From Eremophila alpestris peregrina (lineage: Eukaryota; Chordata; Aves; Passeriformes; Alaudidae): a stretch of 64,000 nt of DNA. The stretch covers positions 5,773,227 to 5,837,226 of the forward strand of contig WMCF01000025.1 in assembly GCA_009792885.1 (NCBI GenBank), written 5' to 3'. Every line of letters starts with the position of its first letter. Position 1 is the first letter of the stretch. The notes below the pieces were generated by a model, which saw only the letters and a program-made list of their open reading frames with translations, did not search any database and was not told the DNA's origin. Shown one piece after another: positions 39,110-50,480 of this stretch. The position numbers were made by a program, and so were the translations under genes.

Positions 39110-40039
39110 GGAGAGGGCCGAGACATGGGAGGCGAGGCACGGGCCTCATCCCCTCACCCCGCCCCCCCGGACCCCCCGGGCCCCCCCCCCCCCAGAAGAA
39201 ATGCTTCGGGAAAACAGCTGGCAGCGGCAGCCGCGGCGGCGCCAATGGGCCAAGAGAGAGGGGGAGAGAGAGAGACTGAGAGATAAGGACATTGAGAAGA
39301 GCTTTTAACCCTTTCTTGAGCAGAGGGGAACCTTTTTTGGACTGATTTTCTTTTGGATGGTGATTTAAGAGAGAAAGCAAGTAGAAACTGGGACTGAGAT
39401 GTTAAAGGAAGATGTAGAGATCCCAGAGAGTGGCAGAGAAGAAGAGAAGCTGGACATCTTATTGCTTAACATAGCCACAGACAGACTCAGACCTAGATTA
39501 ACTGGAACTGGATTTGGGTGGATGCTGCATGCTTAAGCCAAGAAATTGTGGCAGTGATGGCCAGTGGAAGATGCTTCATGGTTGAAGGAAAGGGCTGTGG
39601 TGAAGCCCCTGTGTGTTTTCCTTCATGGTGAAGCTTTTGGAACCCTTGGGAAGATTGAAGTGTTGGGTTCTTGGTATTGAGTTGAGCATCCTTGATGAGT
39701 CCCAGGTGCAGTTTTGGTCCATAATGGTGGTGAGAGCACGAGATATGGGCAGAGAGAAGAACGTTACCCGACGGACTTCCTTTTGGGTTGTCATGGGTGA
39801 CGTGGGAGGCATGGGAGGGCAGACCCCCCCCCCCCCCTGTGTACTCCCATGGGGAAAGTCTGTAGTGCAAGAGAGACTACTCTCTCTCTTGATGAATTGA
39901 AGATTAGTTTTTCAGTGGAGACAAACAGAAGGGAATGTGAATTGTATAAGTTTGTGAGTGTGGAAGGTTTGGAAACCGGGGAAGAGGAGGAAAAATGTTC
40001 AAGAAGGTTTTCATTTCTGTCAATTTGTAGTTGCAATTT

Positions 40040-40045
40040 AATAAA
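40040..40045 (+). promoter_or_regulatory. Polyadenylation signal of the 1.4-kb LTR
   Basis: AATAAA is followed by a T/G-rich stretch (TTTGTTTTTGTCTTT), which is the usual downstream element for cleavage. It sits at the expected R/U5 position near the 3' end. Confidence 0.7.
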
Positions 40046-41331
40046 ATTTGTTTTTGTCTTTAAAATCTAGGCCTGCTCTGCTCTGTTCTCAATCACATCC
40101 CACAGCAGTTGTTACCAAATACATATTCATAGGTGCACTGGCACCATTGCCAGGGCAAACCTATGACACTAGTCTAATCTGGTTTATGTACAATTGGTCC
40201 ATAGATATTATACATAAATCAACAATTTTTAATTATTGCAGGTAATGTCAGTATATTCATAAAACACAGATACATATGTCTGTGTCTGAGAAAGCTTTCC
40301 CACAGCTCAGTTTCCCAGCCTAAAACTCTGTTTTTGCCCTGACTGGAAAAAAATCTGACAGAGAAATCAAGACAAAACCAAGTAAAAGAAAAATTGAAAC
40401 TCCAGACATTAAAATACTCACAGTGCACCTTTATTGCCTGACACTTTAATGTTTAATGTGTTGAATATATGCATAGTCTGTATTGCTATGTAGATCAGTA
40501 TGATCCCAATTTACATCAAGTATCTATTGATACTCTTAAACATACTCTTTTTCTTTTTATTTCATTTCATGCTTCTTCGAAGACTGAATACACAGGTACT
40601 TAACATCTATTTCATATTTCAGGTAGATTTTCCTTCCTTGGGGTACAGAGAGCAGATTTTGAAAACACTATATTTTCATGTCTCAGATGCAGCCATTTCC
40701 AATAATAGCCCTTTTGAAGAAGTTCAGCAATGGAACAATGTTTATGCCTCATGAAATTTTTGTTCGCAGTCTTATAATATCTTCAGGAAAAAAACAGCTC
40801 CATAGCATTAACTTAAAAGGAAATAGTATGGAGTGCTCTCTTAGAACTAAAGAGGGTTGTTAAAAATTTCTACAAAATAAGCCTTTGTCAAGCAAGTACA
40901 GCATACCCACACTTACTGTAAGTTTTCTGTCAGTTTTTGAAGAGAAGCAATTTAGTTAACTCATCCCCCCTTTTATTTTTATTAATAAAACTGGACATCT
41001 GCCACCAAAGTAACCTACATTAAAAGGATTTCATATGCAATCAGGTTTTGAATGTTAAACATCACCAAAAATTCCAGCAGTGACAGTATAGTACCTATGT
41101 AAAAAGAACAGAAAACATTAACAGCTGCTACAAGGATAAGTAAGAATTTAGGAATAGACTATCACAATTGGCCAAGGATCTGAATGTTTGATAAGACACC
41201 TTATCAAGACCTTAGTGTTTGATAAGAAAGCATATTAAATTAGTATTAAATTCAAGGCATAGATTATTTTGACAATTTTCCTTTTTGTATTTAGCCATTT
41301 TTTAGAAGGGGAAAGGTTTGCAAGCATGCAA

Positions 41332-41389
41332 AATGTTTTAAAACATTATATTATTAATATTACCTTTATATTATTAATATTCCCTTTAT
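41332..41389. repeat. 16-bp palindrome followed by a 20-bp tandem repeat
   Basis: AATGTTTTAAAACATT (41332-41347) is a perfect palindrome. It abuts two 20-bp units, 41346-41365 and 41366-41385, that differ at one base and share the core ATATTATTAATATT. A partial third unit runs to 41389. Confidence 0.9.
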
Positions 41390-43086
41390 TTGACATGTCA
41401 ATTTCTTTTCTCCCTTGATATTTCAAGTGACAATTAGATTTAGTCTTAATTTCTATACCAAATAAGCCATTACTATTTTTAGCACAGGTGCCTACTAGAG
41501 GTCAGACTAAAAGATTTCATTTGGGTTAACATAATTACATTGGGCTGCTCACTTATGGCAGTGCTCATGGGAGTCCAAGTTTACCATCAGATCCAGGTTA
41601 GAAGAAAATAGATATTAATTTGTAAGACATCTAACAGTAACCAATAAGCAACCAGTCCTGTTAATGCCTCTCAGTAATCAATTTCCATTTTAATCAGGTT
41701 TACTCTCCAGGAAGATTGACACATTAATTACTAAGTTGTCAAAAAATTTATGCCATCTCCTTCTGAAGAGCTCTCATGAAGTCATGCCACATCCCACCCA
41801 CTCAATCACAGCACTGGAAACTGATCCATGACCATCAGGGTCACCTCTTGACTGCACCTGGTGATGCTGTCACAGCTCATCCCTGATGACAAAACTGCAG
41901 CCCCTTGGAATATCAGCATCCTACCCATGAGCAAACAAATCCAAGAGCTCCTGTGTCAGCACTGGCATGGCCAAACATGGACACTTCTACTTCCTACTGA
42001 GCTTCTTTTGCTGACAGGCTGATAGGACAACTAATTTTCTCAACAGCCTCCAGTTGTTGTTGTATCCCAGATATGAGTTATTAAATTCACAATACTTTAC
42101 AGATTTTGAGTGTTTATGACACAGATATTAAAGCTGTCATCCTATTGCGCTGGAATGAGAGTGCACAGTCAGAAATACTTTAAAACAGCATGGATTTCCT
42201 TATTGTACCTATCAAGCAATAGACTATTTTTATGCTCCAGAGATTATATTTTCTCTTAGTTAGAATTTTTAATAAACACTTAGAAATCCTTCCTGAGTTG
42301 TGAAAGAAACTCCTATCACAACTTCTGTTGGAGTCTCAAAACAGATTTCTTCTTTTTTCAAATCCAAACAGTGATAATGAAACAGACTTACCATTTTTAA
42401 AAGGGGTTTAACACCTCAGCAGGCTCACAAAAAGGCTACTTAATTTCAACGTAATAAAATGTAGAGTACAAGCTTTTAAATATAGGCCTTGATTCAGGAT
42501 TCAAAATTCCTCCAAAGACCAGTAGAAGGCAGAAACCCATCCTCCCGTTCCAGGGCTCCATAGCAGCAACTGCAGCACTGAATAATGCACTGTTGTCCCA
42601 TTTGAGATAGTTTCTCACTCAGAAGGGAAGCAGGTAGCAGGTGAAAGAAGAAGGAAGAAACTACTGCATATAATGACCTTATCAAGTCCTTAGATATACA
42701 AATTTTCACAAGTAACACAGCTATTTCCCAAATTAATTGAAAAAGCAGTAAATTACAGCAGCATGAGGAAAATTAGTTTGTGATGACCACATAAAATTTT
42801 GCAGATTTTATGCTGAATTGCTCAGAACTTGGGAAAAATATGGTGTTATGACATGAGTTGCTTGAAACTGAAACTAAATAAAACTCAAATTACACTGGCA
42901 GGAGGTGGAAAGTTCAAAGTGCACATTAAAGAATCCTGAGGCAGGTTCCTTCACCTGCAATAAATTATCTGAATGAAATTTGTAAGCATAGGTCATTCTT
43001 AATTTTAGTGATGTGAAGGTTGGATACAGAGGACACCGTATATATTCACCATATATTCACTTCCAATTACTATGAAAATTTTCCCA

Positions 43087-43106
43087 ATTTGTAAATATTT
43101 ACAAAT
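43087..43106. repeat. 20-bp perfect palindrome
   Basis: ATTTGTAAATATTTACAAAT is fully self-complementary. It contains overlapping forkhead-like words (TGTAAAT and ATTTACA) in opposite orientation, so a paired binding site is possible. Confidence 0.9.
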
Positions 43107-45761
43107 ACTTACAGTTAAGTTCAACCTCAAGTTAGGTTGCTTATCAATAGGTGCAATTATTAAAATGAAAATAAAATTTAAAAAATTTAAAAAGAAAAAT
43201 CAGAGTTGTCAATAACATTCATTCAATTTTTCAATCATTCATTTTCAGCCATTGCAGAATGAGATGTTTTCCTGAAGTACTAAAGCTCAAACATCCCAGT
43301 CCCAAACATCACCTGCACCAACACGTGGAGCTTAGGCATGGAGTCACATCCTGAACATAACAGAGATTCCTTGTTTTAAAGAGAAACTAGAACTATAGAA
43401 CTTTCAGAAAAAAAGCTGTAGTTTTCAACAGTTTTCTAGGCTGTGTAGGTCAACACAGTCTAGAATTTCTAATAAATACAAATGCAGTTTCCCAAGTTAC
43501 TAGAAACTTGGATTCCCCCTCTTAATTACAGCTACAGTTGCTGAGGAACTTGTACCCATAGGAATATACAGATGATGTACAGATGTCATACCCAGCCCAC
43601 ATTTTCCTCCATTTTTTTCCTTATAAACATTTACATGGTGGCTTCTGTATAGTTGAATTTAGACGAGTATGATTATGATATTAATTATGAAAGGTAAGAT
43701 AACAGTCATCAGTCTTCAGGTCTAGTCTACAGTAAATTGGCTGCATCACTTAAAATTAAAATCTACTGTGAATTGATGGAATAATTATAAGACTTTATTT
43801 ATGTGAGGTCTGAAATAATTGTGCTAGAACCGACTGATTTCTACATACAGTAGATCTAAAAAACCTCAAAACTAATGTTACAACTGCTCTTTCAAAAAGT
43901 CATAGTCATGATACTATTCAAATGGAAATGGGATGAAAGCAAATTAATACTAAAACTAATGTGACAAATAAATTTTGATATCACCATGGCAACTTCCATG
44001 ACATTAAGCATGAATTCTGTGACAAAATAAATTATTACTTTCATTACAGCAATTCAATATATTTAGAACTGTGACCATACACCTTCCCCAAAATATTTTA
44101 ATGCAAATTATGCCTAGAAGATAATTTTATAGTATCTTATTTCTGAGAGTCAAATAGAATTAATAACAAAAACATACAATTGGATCAGTGTAAAATGATC
44201 TTAGGCTACATACTAGCAGATTTGTAATGTCTAATTCTGGGGAAAAAAAGACAAAACCAAACAGATTCTCCTCTCCCTATCCTCCCTCAGAATCATTATT
44301 CCCTTTGAAGTTCTGCCTGGCGTTGTGGGAAGTGGTGCATGCATCATATCTTACTGATTTTTCTGCATATCCTTCTGACTTTATCAAAAATGCTTCATGC
44401 ACTGCTCACACAACAAGTGGACACAGAATTTTAGCGATTAAGACAATACCAGAAGTTGTTTCTCCCTGCTCTGCCTGAAGTTCTCCAGTGACATGCTTAG
44501 TCCCTTTGATTCCTGCATCTCACTGGAAACTATTGAGAATTAAGTCCATTCTTGAGTAAACTTTCCTCTGGCTACAGGATAGGAGCTTTACCCATGGACA
44601 ATGTCTAGTACTGGACATCCAACCTCATATCCAACTGCAGTAGGACATATTCTGTTTTCCCAAATCCCCATGTTATCTACGTGATAGTTCCTTTTTCACA
44701 ATTTTAATTCCCCCAACGACAAAATTTCTCCATCTTTGTAACACCTTTCATAAAAGGTAAAAGACTCAGCTTGTTCCTCATTCAGTCCTCAAGGATTTTA
44801 ATATCCTAAGCTTAAGAGAAATGGTTTATGCATATGAATTTACAACTTCTACAGAAATTATGTTCCCATTGCATAATTTGTAACTGGTATTTCCTTTATA
44901 TAATTGCATAAAACAGAGTAACTCCAACTGTTCCATTATTTTTCCAAGGTCTACTTTAGACTAACAGTCCTTTCATCTAGTTTTAAACTATTTACATTCA
45001 AGCCTAATATTTGCTTAGTATTTCACACACTCTTGAAAATCACTATTAATGAAGTAGAGCTTTGCTTTTTTCAATCCTTCTGTAAATTCTGGAATGAATT
45101 CCAGAAGGGGATTGCTGATTAAAGTGAGTGCAACATATTTGGGTTTCCATTAATTTTTTTCTGCAGTTCTTAAATTTAAGATTTATGGCACTTAACGGAA
45201 GAACTATCTTGATTTTGCTCAATATACAGTTCCTGTATGCATATGGCCTCATTTGTCTTCTATTATGTTTGTGTTCTTGCTAGACTACTAACAGTTTACA
45301 GTTCAAAAAATAATTAAAACTATTTTGCCCACTTTGGCAGTTACAAGAAAAGATTTTTTTTGATATCTAAAAAGCATTATTAATATTTTTTCCTCTTTAA
45401 GTAATGTCCAAAATTATTACCCTGTATTGCTTTCAGTTTTAGATAAGCAACTCTGAAATTCCAAATATATTTACTGTTTGTTTGCATTGTATTCTGTTCG
45501 CTAAAAAAGCCATCTAAGGTCAAGCCCTGATGTTTTAAACTTCCTTGCCTATGATAGTCTGTTCTGAAAATCAATTTCTCATCATTTGTGAAGATCAGGT
45601 CTCTGTAGCTTTATGATGTGTCAGATGCAGAGTGGAAATAGAAAGTGTGGTTTAGAGCATATTTTGGTATTAGCTGCATGAAGTTTCTCCCATTATCACC
45701 TGAAGAGAAGCCCTGTACTTACACAGCCTTTTTTCCTCTTGCCCCATTCCTCTTTTCCTCT

Positions 45762-45788
45762 TGCCTTATAATCTGTGATTATAAGGCA
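45762..45788. repeat. Inverted repeat, 12-bp arms, 3-nt loop
   Basis: TGCCTTATAATC (45762-45773) and GATTATAAGGCA (45777-45788) are exact complements around TGT. The pyrimidine-rich DNA just upstream also contains a duplicated CCTCTTGCC word. Confidence 0.92.
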
Positions 45789-46959
45789 GACTGGAGGCCT
45801 GAAGCAGTCTCTAAATTATAATCCATCATGCATATTATCTGTTATGACATTTTCCCATAAGCAATTAAAGATTGTTTATGCTTATAACTTGTCAGTTTCT
45901 TGAACATGGTAACGTGGCGTTTTTTGTTGTTTTGGAAGAAAATACATCCTTCTTAAAAAACACTGTAATGTTAAGATGCTTGGGGTTTTTGAGCTCTTCA
46001 GTCCTCCTAGCCACCCCACCAAACTGTGGTTACACTGAAGTCAACAAGGACCAAACTGGCCTCAGTGAACTGACTGGACACATCCACCATCTCTTTAAAA
46101 TGTCTCACTGACTTCTGGGTGATAACAAAAATTTTGGAAAAGCCACATGGCATTTAGCACTGCAATGACAACACTTGTCTAGACTTCCCACTTATTTTAG
46201 GAAGTTCTCTTCGTTACATGATCAAGACTTACTCTGAAATTCTCTCTGTGGCAGCAGTGCACAGCTGGGGTACCATGTCTGTAGGAGCTGTTGCTAAGGC
46301 AAGGTGCCTCAGTGCAGACACCCTTTAGCCCAATACATGTTTACAAGGGTTGTTACAGACATTGCTGGATATCACATGCATACAGAGAAATGGTGAAACA
46401 TTCTAAAAGACAAAACTACAGAAAATGTATTTTCTCTTTTCATTTATATACAGATTTTCATTGAGCCGATAACTATCTCTCTCTTCTAGAAACACTAAAT
46501 GTGAGACATAAACTTTTATAAACTTATCGGCAGAACTCCAACCAAATTTGATACCTGCCAAGAAGGGACTAGAAAAAATTAATTCTAAATATCAAAATTT
46601 CACTGTAAGAACAATCTGAGCAATATCAGCAATATCAGGCTTAATCAGAACGCAAATAAATGGAGGGTTGTGAGAAATGTCTCTTATATCAAACTTTTCC
46701 ATTCTGCAAAAGCTGAATAGCTTTTCCTTTCTTTGGGAACACCTACTTAGATATAGGAAGCTAAATTTATGGAACAAACATGAGAAAAGTGAAGGTTACT
46801 GTTTTCCCAAACTACATTGTGAATTAATCTATCATGGAACAATTGCCACATTTTTTTCAGAGCAAGGGATTATTAAAGCTTTAAAAATGTATGAAGTTTA
46901 TGAAGATCTCAACATACACATACAAAATGTCCAACACACAGCTGGATAAGCACATCATG

Positions 46960-47996
46960 TGGTGAGTGATGAATTGGCCCATGGGTCAGGAACAAAGGGT
47001 TACAGTGAATGGGGTAACACCAGACTGACCACCTGTCACTTGGTGGGGTTCCACAGAGCTCCATCCTCAGCCCTGTGCTCTTCAACATCTATATTACCAA
47101 CCTGGACACTGGACTGGAAGGGATACTGGGCAAGTTCATGGCCAATACAAATCTGGGAGGAGCTGTTGACTCCCTCCAGGGCAGGAAGACCCTGCAGAGA
47201 TCTCCACAATTTGAAGGGCTGAGCAATCACCAACCATGTGAAGCTCAAGGGAAAATGTCAGATTCTACACCTGGAATGGGACGGCTCTGGATATGTGAAC
47301 CCACTGGTGAATGAGATATTGGAAAGCAGTGTCATGGAAAGGGACCTGGGGGTCCTGGCTGATGGCAAGTTGAACATGAATCAGCAGTGCCCTGGCAGCC
47401 ATGAGGGCCAAGAATGTCTTGGGGGCATCAGGCACAGCATCACAGCTGGGCAAGGGAGGGGATTGTCCTGCTCTGCTCTGCACTGGGGCAGCCTCACCTC
47501 CAGTGCTGGGGGCTGGTTTGGGTGCCACAATGTAAAAAAGACATTAAACTATTAGAGAGTGTCTGAAGGAGGGTGATGAGGATGGTGAAGGGGAAGCTGT
47601 ATGAGGAGCAGCTGAGGTCATTTGTTCTGTTCAGCCGGGAGGAGACTGAGGGGAGACCACATTGCAGTTACAGCTTCCTTATGAAGGGAAGCAGAGGGAC
47701 AGACACTGATCTTGTCTCTCTGGTGACCCGTGACAGGACCCAAGGGAAGTTGTGTCAGGGGAGGTTTAGGTTGGATATTATGAAAAGGCTTTTCACTAGA
47801 GGTTGTTTGGGAACTGGAACAGGCTCCCCAGGGAAGTGGTCACAGCGCCACCTTATAAGAGTTCAAGGAGTGTTTGGACAATGCTCAGGCACATGGTGTG
47901 ACTATTGGGGATGGTGCTGTACAGGGCCAGGGGTTGGACTTCATTGGTCCTTGTGGGTCCCTTGAACTCTCAGTTTATTCTGTAATTCTGTGAAAA
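46960..47996 (+). mobile_element. CR1 LINE with decayed reverse transcriptase and 3' UTR
   Basis: This is the longest transposon-coding remnant in the window. A plus-strand frame from about 47075 (FNIYITNLDTG, then KFMANTNLGGAVD) matches the part of CR1 reverse transcriptase around the catalytic motif, preceded out of frame by a GVP-like block. The next conserved block, GKCQILHLEWDGSG...RDLGVLADGKLNM...QQC, continues in another frame (47238-47555), so at least one frameshift is present. The catalytic Phe-Ala-Asp-Asp position reads Phe-Met-Ala-Asn, removing the metal-binding aspartates, so the copy is dead. Downstream come the C-terminal GAGGAGCAGCTGAGG block, the GGAACTGGAACAGGCTCCCC block and the 3' terminal repeat ending TTCTGTAATTCTGTGAAAA at about 47977-47996. 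It is 5'-truncated; a full element is about 4.5 kb. Confidence 0.92.
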
Positions 47997-49130
47997 TAAC
48001 CCCTCACTTGGAAAAAAAATCTACATAATGTTCAGCTACTCTTGCAAATCTTACACCCTTTTAAATATGCCTCTGACTGAGTCCAATATGTTTTTATAAA
48101 AGCAGAACTTACAATTTATACAGATACTCTGCAAGTCAGAAAAAATAATACTAGAACTTAATAAAAGAGTTGTAGATGTATGAAGTCAACAGAGAGGCAC
48201 ATTTCACCCAGCTATCCTGTACTGGATGGCACTGCCACCTGCCTTCCTGTTTGCAGGAATTTCTGTTCAGTTGGTATTGATGAATTTTAATAGTCGGCTT
48301 TAAATCCCCTTAAAACTGATTGTTCCATTGAGTAGATATTTCAGGCACTCTGGACAGCTGTATTAAATGTTTTTCTTTGGGATTTGATTACTTACAGTAC
48401 ATTGAGTTTTAATGCATCAGCCTCTGTTAACACTGGATTGATAGTATCTCAACTGGTTACAATCCGGAGTTATTACAACATGATTTGCAGGCTGCTGAGA
48501 GTAAGCTCTGGATTCTGCCATGTAAGTTATCAGAAATTCAATGTTCCTACATATCACAGAAGAACAGAAAAATTCCATATAAAATACAGCTTTATCACAC
48601 AGCTCAATTTTCAATAAGAAACACTATCTAAAAGTAATGGATAAACATGACACATGCTAAGTATGAATGCATTAAATAAAAGAAAAATTCCAGCTGTAAA
48701 AGTCTAACTCTCTACTCAAACCTTTCCAGTGCAGACAACCACAATGAATTTTAATGGATTAGTCCTCCTTGTGAAAAACTTTTTGCTTAGCTCTAGCACC
48801 ATTAACAATATTGAATAAATCTACTGGAGCAGAAGGACACTCTAGAAGGATGGCACCATCACAGTTCACCACTTTCTGGCTAAGAATGCTTCTCTTTACC
48901 ATAAGCATGTTTATCTACCAACTACCTTTTTATTTCTCCAGTCCAGCATTAATGTCAGATTCAATCATCACTTATTTACAAATTGTAAGTAGCTACCTGT
49001 CATCTCAATAACACCACTGTCTTACCAAAGGGAAGATAAAATCAATCTGTAGTTCTAAAAAGAAATGTCTGAATTGTTAATAAAAACTACATAAAACTTT
49101 TATATATTAGCATGCTAAGAGCTGCTTATG
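47997..49130. other. AT-rich non-coding DNA between two CR1 copies
   Basis: There is no recognisable exon or repeat. The two CR1 copies on either side are in opposite orientation, with their 3' ends facing each other. Confidence 0.6.
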
Positions 49131-49435
49131 GAATCATAAAATCATTAAGGTTAGGATCGAATTCAACCATTTCCCCAGCACTGCCAAGCTCACCACTAAA
49201 CCATGTCCCTCAGTGCCACATCTACACATCTTTTAAATACACCCAGGGATGATGACTCAAGCACTACCCTGGATAGCCTGTTCCAATGTTTCACAACCCT
49301 TTCAGTGGAGGCATTTTCCCTAATATTCAAAGCAAACCTCCCCCTGCAAGTCACAACTTGAGGCCATTTCCTCTCCTATAACTGAGAGAAAAGGCTTCTT
49401 GTAATAACCTCCTTTTGGTTAATTGTAGAGATGCT
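49131..49435 (-). mobile_element. CR1 LINE 3' end, minus strand
   Basis: Starting with GAATCATAAAATCATTAAGG (the terminal repeat in reverse), the plus strand follows the reverse complement of a common avian CR1 subfamily: CCAGCACTGCCAAGCTCACC, CTAAACCATGTCCCTCAGTG, CACATCTACACATCTTTTAA, GATAGCCTGTTCCAATG, CAACCCTTTCAGTGGAGG and TTGAGGCCATTTCCTCTCCT, ending with CAACCTCCTTTTGG-like and GTAGAGATGC words. Similarity stops at about 49430, where the expected sequence (CTCCCCTCAGCC-like) is missing. It is a 5'-truncated copy of about 300 bp. Confidence 0.9.
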
Positions 49436-50480
49436 TCCAGGGTTTCTAACACATGAATAACCCTTGCCTCTTTGCTGCTACATGCATTTCCATCCCCTAT
49501 TTCCACTGTAGATGGCAGGCCAAGGGACTTTGCTAGCACACCCTCCTTCAAACATTGGTGTGCTGTTCCCAGGCTTATCTCTGTCAAGGCAGGTTTTATT
49601 CTCTTCTCTCTTCAAAAATACTTTAAAACTCTTTCAGTGACCCCTGTTAACTCTGGAGCAATGATCCTTTTCCCTCTTTGAGACACGCATACCCCCTCTC
49701 TTGCCAGCAGGCTTTGTGTCATGCACACTGGTCTGTCATAAAGAAGTTGTAGCAAGTCAGTGACATCAGGCTCTTGGTAAGCTGGTTCTTCCTGCTTTTT
49801 CCTGCATTACTCCCTGCAGTTGAAAGGATAGAGGAGGACATTGCTTGTGCTACCAATGCCTTAACCAGTCCTCTCAAGGCCCTGAAGTCTCTCATTTGAC
49901 CTTGAATTCTCTGCTGGGAAATCATAGCTGCCTACCTGGAAAACCAATAATGAAAATAATCTGAGGGCTGAACCAGGGTGAGGAACTTTCTCCTCATTAC
50001 TTTAATCTGAGCCCCAGGTAGGCAGCAGATTTCTCAAATCAGGTGTGCGTATTGGGCCTTCTATCCTCTCCAGAAAGGGGGCTCCTATGAAAATTACATT
50101 CTTTTTCTTTATGGAAGGAGTTTTGATGCAGGGCACAGTTCCACTTACCTTGGTGACGAACGCCTCTGTTCTGGATGAACTATCATGTTCATCATTGGTT
50201 CCACTTGGGAGTGGAACCATTGTCTTCATGGAAAGGCACCTTGAAATATGGGACAGTCCTAGAGGAGACATCAGGCGATATCAGGCCTGCTGCACCAGGC
50301 GATAACTTGTAGCCATTGTATCCATCCCCTAAGTCTCTGTGTTTAGTCAGACAACAAAATAATAGAAAATCCTGCATATTTTGCACCCTTTCTGCATGTT
50401 GGACCTGTTTCAGGAAATGTCTCAGGTGTGAATGGTTATGCAATTTCATTTTATATTGGGCTGCTGGTAGCATCTAAAAG
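49436..50480 (-). other. Unidentified GC-moderate segment, possibly an old element
   Basis: This stretch directly upstream (in element orientation) of the minus-strand CR1 end has a more balanced base composition than its surroundings. On the minus strand it opens several frames of 65-110 codons: 50473-50192, 50271-50002, 49925-49719, and an ATG-less frame from 49806 to a stop at 49478. The frames are in different registers and none contains a motif of CR1 endonuclease, CR1 reverse transcriptase, retroviral gag or pol, or a transposase that I recognise. It may be a pseudogene, an unclassified repeat, or unique sequence that the CR1 inserted into. Function is unknown. Confidence 0.35.
50196..50219. 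repeat. Inverted repeat, 10-bp arms, 4-nt loop
   Basis: TGGTTCCACT and AGTGGAACCA are exact complements around TGGG, inside the unidentified segment. Confidence 0.9.

Larger units (their letters stand above)
38876..39260. promoter_or_regulatory. CpG- and G-run-rich island inside the LTR
   Basis: This is the only CpG-dense stretch in the window. It includes CCGCGGCGGCGCC (about 39231-39243), multiple G-runs (38926-38945, 38964-38978) and C-runs (39006-39029, 39164-39194), a (GA)n tract and (CAG)n. The features are those of a TATA-less promoter. Whether it is active cannot be read from the sequence, and methylation would normally silence such an LTR. Confidence 0.6.
38765..40168 (+). mobile_element. 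1.4-kb CpG-rich LTR (probable solo LTR)
   Basis: The unit starts TGTCGTGGTTTAGG and ends CCTATGACA, so it has TG...CA ends with short inverted repeats (TGTC/GACA). The flanking pentamers CTAAT (38760-38764) and CTAGT (40169-40173) differ by one transition and are a plausible decayed 5-bp target duplication. Near the 3' end a polyadenylation signal (AATAAA, 40040-40045) lies 123 bases before the terminus. The 5' third (about 38876-39260) is a CpG- and G-run-rich core with GA and CAG repeats and no TATA box, like a CpG-island promoter. The frames of up to 168 codons on both strands are low-complexity (Pro, Gly, Arg, Ser) and are not retroviral genes. TGTCRTGGTTTA is a start I associate with passerine ERV LTRs. 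The 1.4-kb length is long for an LTR, so a small non-autonomous element is an alternative. Confidence 0.7.
40169..46959. other. AT-rich non-coding DNA, no gene seen
   Basis: About 6.8 kb without recognisable exons or mobile elements. Local structures are listed separately: a palindrome and tandem repeat at 41332-41389, a 20-bp palindrome at 43087-43106, and a hairpin at 45762-45788. Open frames are all under 95 codons and unrecognised. Confidence 0.55.

Noticed and set aside
38783..39380. Overlapping frames of 125-168 codons on both strands
   Set aside because: They lie in the CpG/GA-rich core of the LTR, are low-complexity (Pro, Gly, Arg, Ser, Glu) and occur in several frames at once. This is expected from base composition and does not indicate a gene.
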